From: Spirochaetia bacterium
GTDB lineage: Bacteria > Spirochaetota > Spirochaetia > Treponematales > Rectinemataceae
DNA: 64,000 nucleotides
Assembly: GCA_029975555.1 (NCBI GenBank)
Contig: JARKOY010000074.1
Span: forward strand, 113,212-177,211
Direction of reading: 5' to 3'
The notes beneath the pieces were generated by a model, which saw only the letters and a program-made list of their open reading frames with translations, searched no databases and was not told the DNA's origin. Position numbers and translations under genes: made by a program. Position 1 is the first letter of the stretch. Each line of letters opens with the position of its first letter. Of this stretch, positions 1 to 7,889 are shown in pieces.

Positions 1-153
1 GCCACAGTCGCGCCGGCTTCGCCCTACGAAGCATCCGATTACGAGCCTTCAGACGGCGAATCGCCTTCGTTCTGGGAAGAAGCTCCCGGCTGGGCAGGCT
101 GGACGGACACCATCGACACCGCCGCACAAGGCACGGCGCTGCGAGGTGACTAG
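1..153 (+). CDS. C-terminal end of an unknown protein (partial)
   Basis: Frame 1 is open from the window edge to a TAG at 151-153 and gives the last 50 residues of a protein. The tail is acidic and rich in Trp, Pro and Ser, contains the segment SFWEEAPGWAGW, and ends in RGD. I do not recognise it. It converges on murI and shares the four bases CTAG with it (150-153), so each gene's stop codon lies on the same palindrome. Such tight convergent packing recurs in this window and supports both gene ends. Confidence 0.5.
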   Translation, partial: ATVAPASPYEASDYEPSDGESPSFWEEAPGWAGWTDTIDTAAQGTALRGD

Positions 154-947
154 GCCTCAAGGCGGCGTATGCTCCGGGCTTCTGGGATTTCGAGCCTCGC
201 CATTATTGGACGATACGACTCTGGATTTCCAGAGGTGACGAGATCGAGCGACGGTGCAGAAGCGCTCTCCGCGTCGCACTTTCCTCCCCCCCACGAAGAA
301 AAAAGCCGCAACACTGCATCTGCCTGTAAATCGGCCGGATCAATGAATTCGATGCCAGGCGCCAGCGAGGTGAAGATATTCATCACGATCGGGTAGTGCG
401 TACAGCCCAAGAGCACCGTCTTAACCGGGTGCATCGCAGTAAGTCTTTCCAGCATCGCGGCGATTTCGTCGCGGATCGCCGCTTCGTCGTCGATCGCCCT
501 GTCGATGAGGGCTGCGAGCCTCGGGCTCGCGACTCCATGGACCGTAACGGCAGGGTTGAGCTCCCTCACGCGCTTGGCATGCAGACCAGACTTCACCGTA
601 AATTCAGTGGCAAAAAGGCCGACATCGAGCTCGCCGCGTCGGGCCAGCGCCGCTGCCGCCGGGGTTATGATGTCGACAAGCGGCACGCTGCAACGCGTCC
701 GCAGCTGATCCACCGTCGCCGAAATCGTGTTGCAGGCGATCGCCACTGCCTCCACGTGGTATTCCGAGAGTAGCTTCAACATGCGCAGCGAGAGTGTAAC
801 GATCTCGCCCGCAGGCCGGTTGCCGTAAGGCATGTTCGCGTTATCGCCCACATAGACCACATCGAAAGGCGCTCCCCTCGCAACGAGGCTCCGCACCACC
901 GTAAGTCCGCCCACGCCGCTGTCGATGATGCCAATTGTGTGTCGCAT
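150..947 (-). CDS. murI: Glutamate racemase
   Basis: Interconverts L- and D-glutamate in the cytoplasm to supply D-Glu for peptidoglycan. The 265-residue length is normal. The Asp/Glu racemase signatures are clear: an N-terminal IGIIDSGVGGLTV with Asp9-Ser10, the first catalytic cysteine in ACNT (Cys72), and the second in GCTHYP (Cys182, His184). The ATG at 947 has no clear Shine-Dalgarno sequence; a TATACT hexamer ends 4 bases upstream of it, so a very short or absent leader is possible. It stands alone, convergent with the gene at the window edge and followed upstream by the SIMPL operon in the same orientation. Confidence 0.95.
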   Translation of the reverse strand: MRHTIGIIDSGVGGLTVVRSLVARGAPFDVVYVGDNANMPYGNRPAGEIVTLSLRMLKLLSEYHVEAVAIACNTISATVDQLRTRCSVPLVDIITPAAAALARRGELDVGLFATEFTVKSGLHAKRVRELNPAVTVHGVASPRLAALIDRAIDDEAAIRDEIAAMLERLTAMHPVKTVLLGCTHYPIVMNIFTSLAPGIEFIDPADLQADAVLRLFSSWGGGKCDAESASAPSLDLVTSGNPESYRPIMARLEIPEARSIRRLEA

Positions 948-1012
948 GACCAGTATAGAGCCATGCTCCTACCTCTTCTGTCAATCGAGAGGCCTGCCCC
1001 TGCGGCGAGCTC

Positions 1013-1732
1013 CTATTCCGTCAGAAGATCGAATTCTATGGACACCGAGGCACTGACCTCGAGCTCACCGGGACTCAAAAAATCCTGGCTCACAGCCTTC
1101 ATCGTGAGAGTCTCAACACCGAAGGCCGAGGAGGAATCCTGTATGTCCACGGAGATCGGAGCGCCGAGCAGGACACCGAGCGCCGCTGCCGCCGCATCCG
1201 CCTTCATCTTCGCATCTGTGCAGGCTGCCTGGATGAGCTTGGCCTTAAATGCCTGCATGTCCTTGCGATCATAGGAAAGAGAGCGGACCGCATTTGCCCC
1301 CGCATTCATTGCCGCATCCACGAGGGCCGCCACTAAGGACAAATCCGCAATTTCCACCTTGATCGTCGTCTCCGCCCTGTATCCGATGATGAGGTTCTGT
1401 TTGTCCTGGCGCGTGCTGTAGACCGGTGAAACCCGATACGAGCTCGTCTTGACCTTGGCCCTGTCGATACCGGCCTGCGATAGAGCCGCAAGCACTTTTG
1501 AGGCCCGCTCGGCAAGTAGCCCCTGTGCCTTTGCCGCCGTATCGCCCTGTGTCTCCACCCCGACGGACAGATAGGCAACATCGGGCTCAACCGACATCGT
1601 CGCCTGGCCCTGCACACGAATACTGCGCTTTTGCGGCTGCGCCGCCGCCCCGCCCACAGCGACAAAAAGCACCAACGCGACCATTCCAATGCCCAAAAAT
1701 CCCACTCTATGCGCCGCTCGTCCTGTACTCAT
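1013..1732 (-). CDS. Exported SIMPL-domain (DUF541/YggE-like) protein
   Basis: A 239-residue protein with an N-terminal signal peptide (hydrophobic residues about 12-30, likely cut after GGAAA near residue 31), then a SIMPL/DUF541 domain. The opening RSIRVQGQATMSVEPDVAYLS is typical of the family, as is the later YRVSPVYS. E. coli YggE belongs here and has been linked to lowered oxidative stress, but the molecular role is not settled. The start ATG overlaps the stop of the esterase gene by 4 bases (ATGA), so it is the last gene of a TetR-esterase-SIMPL operon. Confidence 0.85.
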   Translation of the reverse strand: MSTGRAAHRVGFLGIGMVALVLFVAVGGAAAQPQKRSIRVQGQATMSVEPDVAYLSVGVETQGDTAAKAQGLLAERASKVLAALSQAGIDRAKVKTSSYRVSPVYSTRQDKQNLIIGYRAETTIKVEIADLSLVAALVDAAMNAGANAVRSLSYDRKDMQAFKAKLIQAACTDAKMKADAAAAALGVLLGAPISVDIQDSSSAFGVETLTMKAVSQDFLSPGELEVSASVSIEFDLLTE

Positions 1733-2700
1733 CGCTCATCCTCCCTCGAAAATTCCACCACTGCACCGACATCGACACACTGCGCCTGTGTCGCCAAAAT
1801 TCCCACGATCTGCGCCACCGCATGCTCCGACTCGCGAATCGGCAGGAGCATCCAGACATGGAGCATCCCTTCATACTCGTAGTAATCGAGTTGGGCGCCA
1901 GTTACGGCGCAGAGCTCTCTGAATCTCCGACAATCGGCCAACAAAAGGTCCTTCGTCCCGATAAAGAGGCTCATGGGAGGAAGACCTTCGAAATGCCCGT
2001 ATATAGGACTTATCTCCATACGGCGCGGATTCGAGCGGCCAGCCCATGCCTTCCCCGCGCCCCGCAGCGCCTCGACGTTGAGAAAAGGATCGACCGACGA
2101 AAGCGCCTTGATCTGCGGGTTTTCGAGGGTCACGTCGAGCCACGGACTCAGCATGATCACCGATGCGGGCATGGTGAGATGGGCGTCCCTCAGCGCCTGC
2201 ACGAAGCCGAGGGCAAGCCCGCCGCCCGCCGAATCGCCCATCAAGGCAGTGGCTGTGCACGGCAAGAACTCTTCCATCCGCTTCCAGAGCGCGAAGAGCA
2301 TCCGGTACGCATCCGACCAGCGGTGCCCAGGCGCAAGCGGATAATCCGGGGCGATGACCACGCTCTTTGTCTTTTCCGCGATTTTTGCAAGAAAATTCCA
2401 GTGCTGTCGCGTAAATGTCGCGACATACGAGCCTCCGTGCAGATACAGAACGCAGCGTCCACAAGCCTCGGTGCGAGGGAGGAGGACGTACACCCGAGAC
2501 TGTTCAATACGGAAAGCTCGCACGTCGAGCCTGACCCGTACACTGCGCAGGGGCTCCGGCGACAGAAGGCTCTTCGTGTACTGGCGCACGATGAACCGAG
2601 GCGGCGGGGCGTCGGGGCTGCGGCTGACCTGCACGCGCCGAAAAACCCGCTCCACCAGCATGCTGCGGACGCTCTGTGGCTCACGGTGGATAAAAATCAT
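1729..2700 (-). CDS. Alpha/beta hydrolase, hormone-sensitive lipase-like esterase
   Basis: A 323-residue serine hydrolase. The oxyanion-hole motif HGGSY lies at residues 88-92, the nucleophile elbow GDSAGG puts Ser157 as nucleophile, and Asp251 (GTKD) and His281 (MLHVW) fit the other triad members. This is the HSL/acetyl-esterase layout (alpha/beta hydrolase fold 3), acting on short acyl esters; the substrate is unknown. No signal peptide is seen, so it is probably cytoplasmic. It overlaps the TetR gene upstream and the SIMPL gene downstream by 4 bases each, so the three are translationally coupled and the TetR protein is the likely regulator. Confidence 0.85.
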   Translation of the reverse strand: MIFIHREPQSVRSMLVERVFRRVQVSRSPDAPPPRFIVRQYTKSLLSPEPLRSVRVRLDVRAFRIEQSRVYVLLPRTEACGRCVLYLHGGSYVATFTRQHWNFLAKIAEKTKSVVIAPDYPLAPGHRWSDAYRMLFALWKRMEEFLPCTATALMGDSAGGGLALGFVQALRDAHLTMPASVIMLSPWLDVTLENPQIKALSSVDPFLNVEALRGAGKAWAGRSNPRRMEISPIYGHFEGLPPMSLFIGTKDLLLADCRRFRELCAVTGAQLDYYEYEGMLHVWMLLPIRESEHAVAQIVGILATQAQCVDVGAVVEFSREDER

Positions 2701-3323
2701 CGGCGCCCCGAATGCGCGGAGAAATACCTCTCGAAAGGTCTCAAAAGCTTTTCGTATGCGAGCAAAAGATTACCCTCAAAAGTCTGTTCGTCCGCAGAGC
2801 TCCACCCGACATAGATGTTGCGCACCAAGGCCGCGGCCAGAACCTGAAAAAGATAGATGTGCCGACAGAGCTCCTGTTCTATAGTTCTGTCGACAAGTTG
2901 TCCCAGCACTTTCTGGAACGTATAGTCATAACACTCCATGAAAGGTGAATGATCAGAATAAGGCGCAAAACTCACAAAGATAAGAGAGTATATCTGCGGA
3001 TACCGCTTGGAAAACGCGAGTAACTTTCTCCCCATCTCCACAAAACCGAGAAGAGGACAGGATGGCTCCCTCTCGAAATACTCTTTTAAATCATTCTGGA
3101 TCGACTCGAAGGCCTTTTCGTACGCCACCCTGACAGAGGCCTGAACAATTTCTTCTTTATTCGAAAAATAATTATAGAGCGTCATAGGAGAAACGCCAAG
3201 ACGGGCGGCAAGCTTCCTCGTGGAGAACTTTTCGTAGCCGATTTCACAGATAAGGTCGATTGCTGCATCGATGATCCGGTGTTCGTCCTCGAAAAAACGT
3301 TCTCTACTCATAATATTATTCAT
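2697..3323 (-). CDS. TetR/AcrR-family transcriptional regulator
   Basis: A 208-residue regulator with a TetR N-terminal helix-turn-helix (residues about 14-65, containing FSTRKLAARLGVSPMTLYNYFSNKEE) and a divergent ligand-binding C-terminus. It heads the operon with the esterase and SIMPL genes. The ATG at 3323 has no Shine-Dalgarno sequence and directly abuts a -10-like CAATAT (3324-3329) spaced 17 bases from a TTGACA. The second in-frame ATG (3311, MSRERFF) is therefore a credible true start of an almost leaderless transcript. An inverted repeat brackets this promoter, suggesting self-repression. Confidence 0.88.
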   Translation of the reverse strand: MNNIMSRERFFEDEHRIIDAAIDLICEIGYEKFSTRKLAARLGVSPMTLYNYFSNKEEIVQASVRVAYEKAFESIQNDLKEYFEREPSCPLLGFVEMGRKLLAFSKRYPQIYSLIFVSFAPYSDHSPFMECYDYTFQKVLGQLVDRTIEQELCRHIYLFQVLAAALVRNIYVGWSSADEQTFEGNLLLAYEKLLRPFERYFSAHSGRR

Positions 3324-3356
3324 ATATTGAAGGAAGCGTGCATCAATGTCAATATA
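3323..3356 (-). promoter_or_regulatory. Putative TetR promoter bracketed by an inverted repeat
   Basis: On the minus strand a -35 TTGACA (complement of 3347-3352) is followed after 17 bases by -10 CAATAT (3324-3329). The arms TATATTGA (3323-3330) and TCAATATA (3349-3356) form a perfect 8-base inverted repeat that covers both boxes. This is the layout expected for autorepression by the adjacent TetR protein. Confidence 0.5.
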
Positions 3357-3444
3357 AAAAGATTATGTATCGTGTAAGAATTCATTGCAGGAAAAATAAA
3401 TAGTTGAGCAAATGGATACAGAATTATCCCCCCATCATCCGAAC

Positions 3445-3473
3445 ACTGAGGCCCCTGCACGACCTCAGTGCAG
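3445..3473. other. Two overlapping, mutually exclusive hairpins downstream of the winged-helix gene
   Basis: ACTGAGG (3445-3451) pairs with CCTCAGT (3463-3469), and CTGCAC (3455-3460) pairs with GTGCAG (3468-3473). The two stems share bases and cannot form together. They lie just past the stop of the minus-strand regulator at 3477. No U-run follows, so this is not a standard terminator. Confidence 0.3.
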
Positions 3474-3476
3474 CCC

Positions 3477-4115
3477 TCAATGCAGGCTAGGTAAATTTTC
3501 TCCTCTGGAATTCAACAACACCTGCGAAAATTTGATGAGCGGCACCGAGTGCGGCAGCCCCAGGTACCGCTTCACAGCCTCGGCGGAATCGCCCTCGGCG
3601 CCGCCATACTCGTGCAGGTTGTCCGTGTAGACCGCAATGAGCCCGTCGTACATCAGATGCAGACCTTTGATTTTCTGCGCGCTGGCCTTGCAACACTTGT
3701 AAAATTGAATGCCGTGCTTTATGCAGGCATAATCGAACAGGAAATCGAGCTCCGCGGGGCCCAGCAGCAGAAGGCTCGTATATCCGTTGCGGCTGACAGT
3801 CTCAATAAAAACATCGATCTTCTTTCGATACAGCGAGGCATTCTGGGCAGCCCGCATAAAATAATCCACCGTGCGCACGGCGATCTCTTCCAAGCCGGAA
3901 GGTGTCAGCGCGTACTTGATTTTGCGGCCGTTGACGTGCAGAAGCTTGACCCAGCCCCGCTCGATAAAGCGCTTCAAGAGCGTATTGGTCAGACCGAGCG
4001 ACAACCCCGCCGTATTCGCGAGCTCGCGCTGCGAGACGAGCGCCGGGCTACTCCCCTCCTCCGTCACGCTATAGATCGACTCGAGGAGCTGTAATTCAGG
4101 ATTGTCGGGAATCAT
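3477..4115 (-). CDS. Winged-helix transcriptional regulator, probable regulator of the Mo-hydroxylase operon
   Basis: A 212-residue protein from the ATG at 4115. Residues about 5-75 form a MarR-like winged helix (RELANTAGLSLGLTNTLLKRFIERGWV, then GRKIKYALTPSGLEEI). The C-terminal part (LLLLGPAELDFLFDYAC, then a beta-rich segment) resembles a small nucleotide- or ligand-binding alpha/beta domain. An upstream in-frame TTG at 4157 would add 14 residues but has no ribosome site. The ATG lies 12 bases after a TATTAT -10-like box, suggesting a leader of only a few bases. The gene is divergent from the molybdenum hydroxylase operon, and a small palindrome sits between them, so it probably controls that operon. 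Confidence 0.75.
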   Translation of the reverse strand: MIPDNPELQLLESIYSVTEEGSSPALVSQRELANTAGLSLGLTNTLLKRFIERGWVKLLHVNGRKIKYALTPSGLEEIAVRTVDYFMRAAQNASLYRKKIDVFIETVSRNGYTSLLLLGPAELDFLFDYACIKHGIQFYKCCKASAQKIKGLHLMYDGLIAVYTDNLHEYGGAEGDSAEAVKRYLGLPHSVPLIKFSQVLLNSRGENLPSLH

Positions 4116-4127
4116 CTTTAATTGTCT

Positions 4128-4145
4128 ATAATACAACGAACGTTG
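4128..4145 (-). promoter_or_regulatory. -10 box and CAACG-AA-CGTTG palindrome before the winged-helix gene
   Basis: On the minus strand TATTAT (complement of 4128-4133) is a -10 candidate, with TTGTCC 18 bases upstream. It directly adjoins the inverted repeat CAACG-AA-CGTTG (4134-4145), a possible operator for the divergent regulator. Confidence 0.4.
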
Positions 4146-4168
4146 GAAGCCGGACAAGGCCTGACAAT

Positions 4169-4197
4169 TTGCCGATTCAGAGAAGCTATGCTATGAT
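4169..4197 (+). promoter_or_regulatory. Promoter of the molybdenum hydroxylase operon
   Basis: TTGCCG (4169-4174) and TATGAT (4192-4197) are separated by exactly 17 bases, 45 bases before the first gene's ATG at 4243. The match to a sigma-70 promoter is good. It lies close to the regulator's palindrome at 4134-4145. Confidence 0.6.
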
Positions 4198-4242
4198 ATT
4201 GTTTCATCTGAGTGGAGACTTCATCGACAATCAGCAAGGAGC

Positions 4243-5037
4243 ATGCAGATGGAAATACTCAAATATGCTCGTCCTCAAAGCATGGATGAAGCATTTCGCC
4301 TCATTTCCGAACAGCGCGGCACGGCCATCGGAGGCGCCGCATGGCTTCGAACGAACACGAAAACCATCGCGCTCGGCGTCGATCTGGCTGACCTTGGCCT
4401 TGAGTACGTGCGGGAAGCAGGCGACCACATCGAAATCGGCGCCATGACGACCTACAGAGAACTCGAGACGAGCCAGCTCCTCAGGGCCCGCTTCGGCGCG
4501 CTCTTCGAGGCGACCGTGAGCCATGTGGTAGGCATCCAGCTGCGCAACATCATCACGGTGGGGGGAACTGTGGCTGGACGCTACGGCTTTTCAGACCTCA
4601 ACACGACACTCTGCGCGCTGGGCGCCCAGGCGGTCTTCTATCCCGACCAGACTGTGGACCTGGCAGAGTTCATAGAAAAGGGCGCAGGGGCTCCCTTTCT
4701 GCTCGAAAAGGTGCTCTTGCCTGTTTCGGCCAAGGGGGCGTATCGTCAGATGAGAATCTCCGAGAACGATTTTCCCATCATCAACACGACGGCCGCGTGG
4801 ACTGGCTCTGGCTGGCGCATTGCGGTCGGCTCGAGGCCTGCCGCCACTCGCCTCTGTCAGAAGGCAATGGCGATTCTGGGCGAGGACCCTCTCCCTTCCG
4901 ACGAGACGATCGCGTCTGCAGGCCGAGCCGCCGCGGACGAGCTCCAGTTCGGCAGCGACATCAGGGCGAGCGCCGAATACCGCAGAGAAATCTTGCCTGT
5001 CCTTGTACGGCGCGCGCTTATGGAGGTGCGGGGATGA
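4243..5037 (+). CDS. Molybdenum hydroxylase (xanthine dehydrogenase-type) FAD-binding subunit
   Basis: The 264-residue medium subunit of a three-subunit xanthine dehydrogenase/CO dehydrogenase-type enzyme. It passes electrons between the 2Fe-2S subunit and an external acceptor. The CoxM/FAD-binding signature is visible: AIGGAAWLRT near the start, then RNIITVGGTVAGRYGFSDL at about 103-121, followed by a shortened C-terminal domain. A strong ribosome site (AAGGAG) lies 8 bases before the ATG. The gene overlaps the 2Fe-2S subunit gene by 4 bases. The family is clear but the substrate (xanthine, other purine or another N-heterocycle) cannot be read from this subunit. Confidence 0.88.
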   Translation: MQMEILKYARPQSMDEAFRLISEQRGTAIGGAAWLRTNTKTIALGVDLADLGLEYVREAGDHIEIGAMTTYRELETSQLLRARFGALFEATVSHVVGIQLRNIITVGGTVAGRYGFSDLNTTLCALGAQAVFYPDQTVDLAEFIEKGAGAPFLLEKVLLPVSAKGAYRQMRISENDFPIINTTAAWTGSGWRIAVGSRPAATRLCQKAMAILGEDPLPSDETIASAGRAAADELQFGSDIRASAEYRREILPVLVRRALMEVRG

Positions 5038-5492
5038 ACATCACACTGCGTATCAACGGAAAAGAACAGTCTATAGAATGCCAGCCTGGAGAAATGCTCA
5101 CAGAAGTGCTCCGCAGAGCCGGGCACCTCGAAGTGAAGAAGGGCTGCGACACGGGCAACTGTGGCGCCTGCACGGTCCTTCTGGACGACAAGCCCGTCCT
5201 GTCCTGTTCGTACCTCGCGGTCCGCGCCGAGGGCAGAGAAATCACCACGATTCAGGGCCTCGCCGACGAGGCAAAGCAATTCGCGGCGTTTCTGACAGCC
5301 GAAGGCGCCGACCAGTGCGGTTTCTGTGCGCCTGGCTTTGCGCTCACGGTGCTCTCGATGAAAAAAGAGTTCTTCCACACCCCAAGCGAGGCCGAAATCC
5401 GTCACTATCTTGCGGGCAACCTGTGCCGCTGTTCGGGCTATGAAGGACAGATCCGCGCCATAAAGAAATATCTGGAGGCCGACCATGCGTAA
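5034..5492 (+). CDS. Molybdenum hydroxylase 2Fe-2S subunit
   Basis: A 152-residue small subunit carrying two [2Fe-2S] clusters. The plant-ferredoxin-type cluster uses Cys38, Cys43, Cys46 and Cys58 (GCDTGNCGACTV), and the second uses Cys95, Cys98, Cys131 and Cys133 (QCGFC, LCRC). All eight cysteines are present, so the electron path looks intact. The start ATGA overlaps the end of the FAD subunit gene, and its stop lies inside the start of the Mo subunit gene (ATGCGTAA), so the three chains are translationally coupled. Confidence 0.93.
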   Translation: MNITLRINGKEQSIECQPGEMLTEVLRRAGHLEVKKGCDTGNCGACTVLLDDKPVLSCSYLAVRAEGREITTIQGLADEAKQFAAFLTAEGADQCGFCAPGFALTVLSMKKEFFHTPSEAEIRHYLAGNLCRCSGYEGQIRAIKKYLEADHA

Positions 5493-7869
5493 CGACCACA
5501 TCCCCGCTTCCCCATCCACCGATACGCCCCTTGAGGCCACGAAAAGGTTCAACGTCGTCGCCCACGACGTCCCTAAGGTCGACGGCGAGGGGCTCGTGCT
5601 CGGCCGCCCCGCCTACACCGACGACCTTGTGCCCCCGAATGCGCTCTACGTCAAACTCGTGCGCAGCCCCCACGCCTTCGCCCGCATTCTCTCCATCGAT
5701 CCCTCCGAGGCGCTTGCGCTTCCCGGAGTCGCCTGCGTGCTCACGTGGAAGGACTGTCCGCGCATTCCCATCACGCGAGCCGGACAGGGCAACCCTGAGC
5801 CGAGCCCGCACGACCGCTTCATCCTCGACCAATACGTGCGCTACGTGGGCGACGAGGTGGCCGTGGTTGCGGCGGAGACCGAGGCCCTCGCCGAGAAGGC
5901 AGCCAGCCTCGTCAAGGTCGAGTATGAGGTGCTGAAGCCCGTGCTCGATTTCGAGAAAGCCATCGACAACCCCACCGTCATCCACCCGGAGCCTGAGATC
6001 CACGAGATGTTTCCCATCGGCTTCGAGCCAAAGCGCAACATCGCCGCTGCCTACCACATGGAGATCGGCGACGTGGAAAAGGAGCTCGCGGCCTCGCCGG
6101 TCAGGGTAGAGACGACGGTCCACACCCAGGCTCAACAGCACGTCGCCCTCGAGCCGCACGCGGCCTTCAGCTACATCGACCTGCACGGGCGGCTCGTCAT
6201 CGTGACGTCGACGCAGAACCCGTGGCACACGCGCAGGCTTTTGGGACTCGCCTTCCAGATGCCTCTGCGCAAGATTCGCATCGTAAAGCCGAGGATCGGC
6301 GGAGGCTTCGGCGGGAAGCAGCACATCCACGTCGAGCCCTACGTCGCCATGGTCACCATGAAAACAGGCAGGCCCGCCCGCCTCGCCCTCACGCGCCGCG
6401 AGGTCTTCGAGGCAACCTTCACCCGCCACGAGATGCGCGTAAAGGTGAGGCTCGGCGCGAATCCCGACGGGATGCTCCAGGCGATCGACATGCAGGTGCT
6501 CTCCAACCCGGGCGCATACGGTGAACACGCGCTCACCACCTTCATGGTCGCCGGCTCCAAAACGCTGCCGCTCTACAACAAGGTGAACGCGGTCCGCTTC
6601 GGCGGACACGTGGTGTACACGAACAAGGTGTCCGCAGGCGCCTTCCGCGGATACGGTGCCATCCAAGGGCTCACCGGCCTCGAGGCGACGATGGACGAAC
6701 TGGCCCACAAACTCGGGATTGATCCTGTGGAGCTGCGGCGCAAAAACATGCTCCACGAGGGCGAGACGAGCGAGGTCTTCCGCATCATGGGCGAGGGCAC
6801 CGAGGGCGTGGCGATGAACATCGAGTCCTGCAAGCTCGAGGAGTGCATCGCGCGGGGCAAAAGGCTCATAGGCTGGGACCCCGAGCACCTCGTCCGCGAA
6901 GTGGCTCCAGGCGTACTCAGGGCGAAGGGCATGGCCATCGCCATGCAGGGTTCAGGCATCCCGCTCATCGACATGGGCTCGGCGCGCATCGAGTTCCAGG
7001 ACGGAGGATTTTTCAAGCTCCACGTCGGGGCGACCGACCTCGGAACGGGCTCGGATACCATCCTCGCCCAGATCGCGGCTGAGGAGCTCGGCGTGGACCT
7101 GGAGGACATCGTCGTGCACTCCTCCGACACCGACCACACGCCGTTCGACGTGGGCGCCTACGCATCGAGCACGACCTATGTGTCCGGCTCCGCGGTGCTC
7201 AAGGCTGCCAGAAGCCTCAAGGCAAAACTCATCGCCGCGGTGGCCGACAAGTTCGGCGTGGCGCCAGAGGACATCGTCTACGAGCACAAGACCTTCAGGA
7301 CCGCCGACGGCACAAGGTCCCTCTCCCTGAACGACTTCAGCTACGACACTCTCTACCACGACGGCGCGAAGATGAAGACGATCGAGGCCACCGAGTCATT
7401 CTCGGGCGAAAAGTCGCCCCCGCCCTACCTCGCCGCCTTCGTCGAGATTGAACTCGACACCGAAACCGGCAAGGTGAACGTCGTCCACTATGTGGCGGTA
7501 GCCGACGTCGGCACCCCGATCAACCCCAACCTCGCCAAGATACAGATCGAGGGTGGGCTGCTGCAGGGGATAGGGCTCGCACTCTACGAGGATGTGCGCT
7601 ATTCGGAGGCTGGTCACATGCTCAGTCACAGCATGATGACCTATCCCATTCCCTCGAGGGAAGATGTGGGACGCATTACGGTGGAGCTCGTGGACAGCTA
7701 CGAGCCTTCCGGCCCCTTCGGCGCAAAGTCCGCCGGCGAAATCGGCATCGACACGCCGCCCGCCGCGATCGCCAACGCGATCCGGAATGCGACCGGCATA
7801 CGGCTCACCGAGTATCCATTCACGCCAGAACGCGTGCTCGCGGCGCTGAAGGCGGCAAAGGCACAATAG
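5485..7869 (+). CDS. Molybdenum hydroxylase molybdopterin-binding catalytic subunit
   Basis: A 794-residue large subunit of the xanthine dehydrogenase family. Residues about 20-130 form the a/b hammerhead domain, followed by the Mo-cofactor domains with GGGFGGKQ, GAFRGYGAIQG and, near the C-terminus, AKSAGEIGID, whose Glu corresponds to the catalytic glutamate of the family. It carries out hydroxylation of an N-heterocycle, with xanthine or another purine most likely. Neighbouring XdhC and MocA genes support assembly of a sulfurated, possibly cytosine-dinucleotide cofactor. No Tat signal is seen, so the enzyme is cytoplasmic. Specificity is not resolved. Confidence 0.9.
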   Translation: MRNDHIPASPSTDTPLEATKRFNVVAHDVPKVDGEGLVLGRPAYTDDLVPPNALYVKLVRSPHAFARILSIDPSEALALPGVACVLTWKDCPRIPITRAGQGNPEPSPHDRFILDQYVRYVGDEVAVVAAETEALAEKAASLVKVEYEVLKPVLDFEKAIDNPTVIHPEPEIHEMFPIGFEPKRNIAAAYHMEIGDVEKELAASPVRVETTVHTQAQQHVALEPHAAFSYIDLHGRLVIVTSTQNPWHTRRLLGLAFQMPLRKIRIVKPRIGGGFGGKQHIHVEPYVAMVTMKTGRPARLALTRREVFEATFTRHEMRVKVRLGANPDGMLQAIDMQVLSNPGAYGEHALTTFMVAGSKTLPLYNKVNAVRFGGHVVYTNKVSAGAFRGYGAIQGLTGLEATMDELAHKLGIDPVELRRKNMLHEGETSEVFRIMGEGTEGVAMNIESCKLEECIARGKRLIGWDPEHLVREVAPGVLRAKGMAIAMQGSGIPLIDMGSARIEFQDGGFFKLHVGATDLGTGSDTILAQIAAEELGVDLEDIVVHSSDTDHTPFDVGAYASSTTYVSGSAVLKAARSLKAKLIAAVADKFGVAPEDIVYEHKTFRTADGTRSLSLNDFSYDTLYHDGAKMKTIEATESFSGEKSPPPYLAAFVEIELDTETGKVNVVHYVAVADVGTPINPNLAKIQIEGGLLQGIGLALYEDVRYSEAGHMLSHSMMTYPIPSREDVGRITVELVDSYEPSGPFGAKSAGEIGIDTPPAAIANAIRNATGIRLTEYPFTPERVLAALKAAKAQ

Positions 7870-7889
7870 CTCAGCATAAAAGGAGTATC

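Noticed and set aside
1498..2814. 438-codon plus-strand frame across the SIMPL and esterase genes
   Set aside because: The minus strand holds complete, motif-bearing genes here; the plus frame has no recognisable domain and no ribosome site.
3412..3630. 72-codon plus-strand frame antisense to the winged-helix gene end
   Set aside because: Overlaps a well-supported gene and has no ribosome site or domain.
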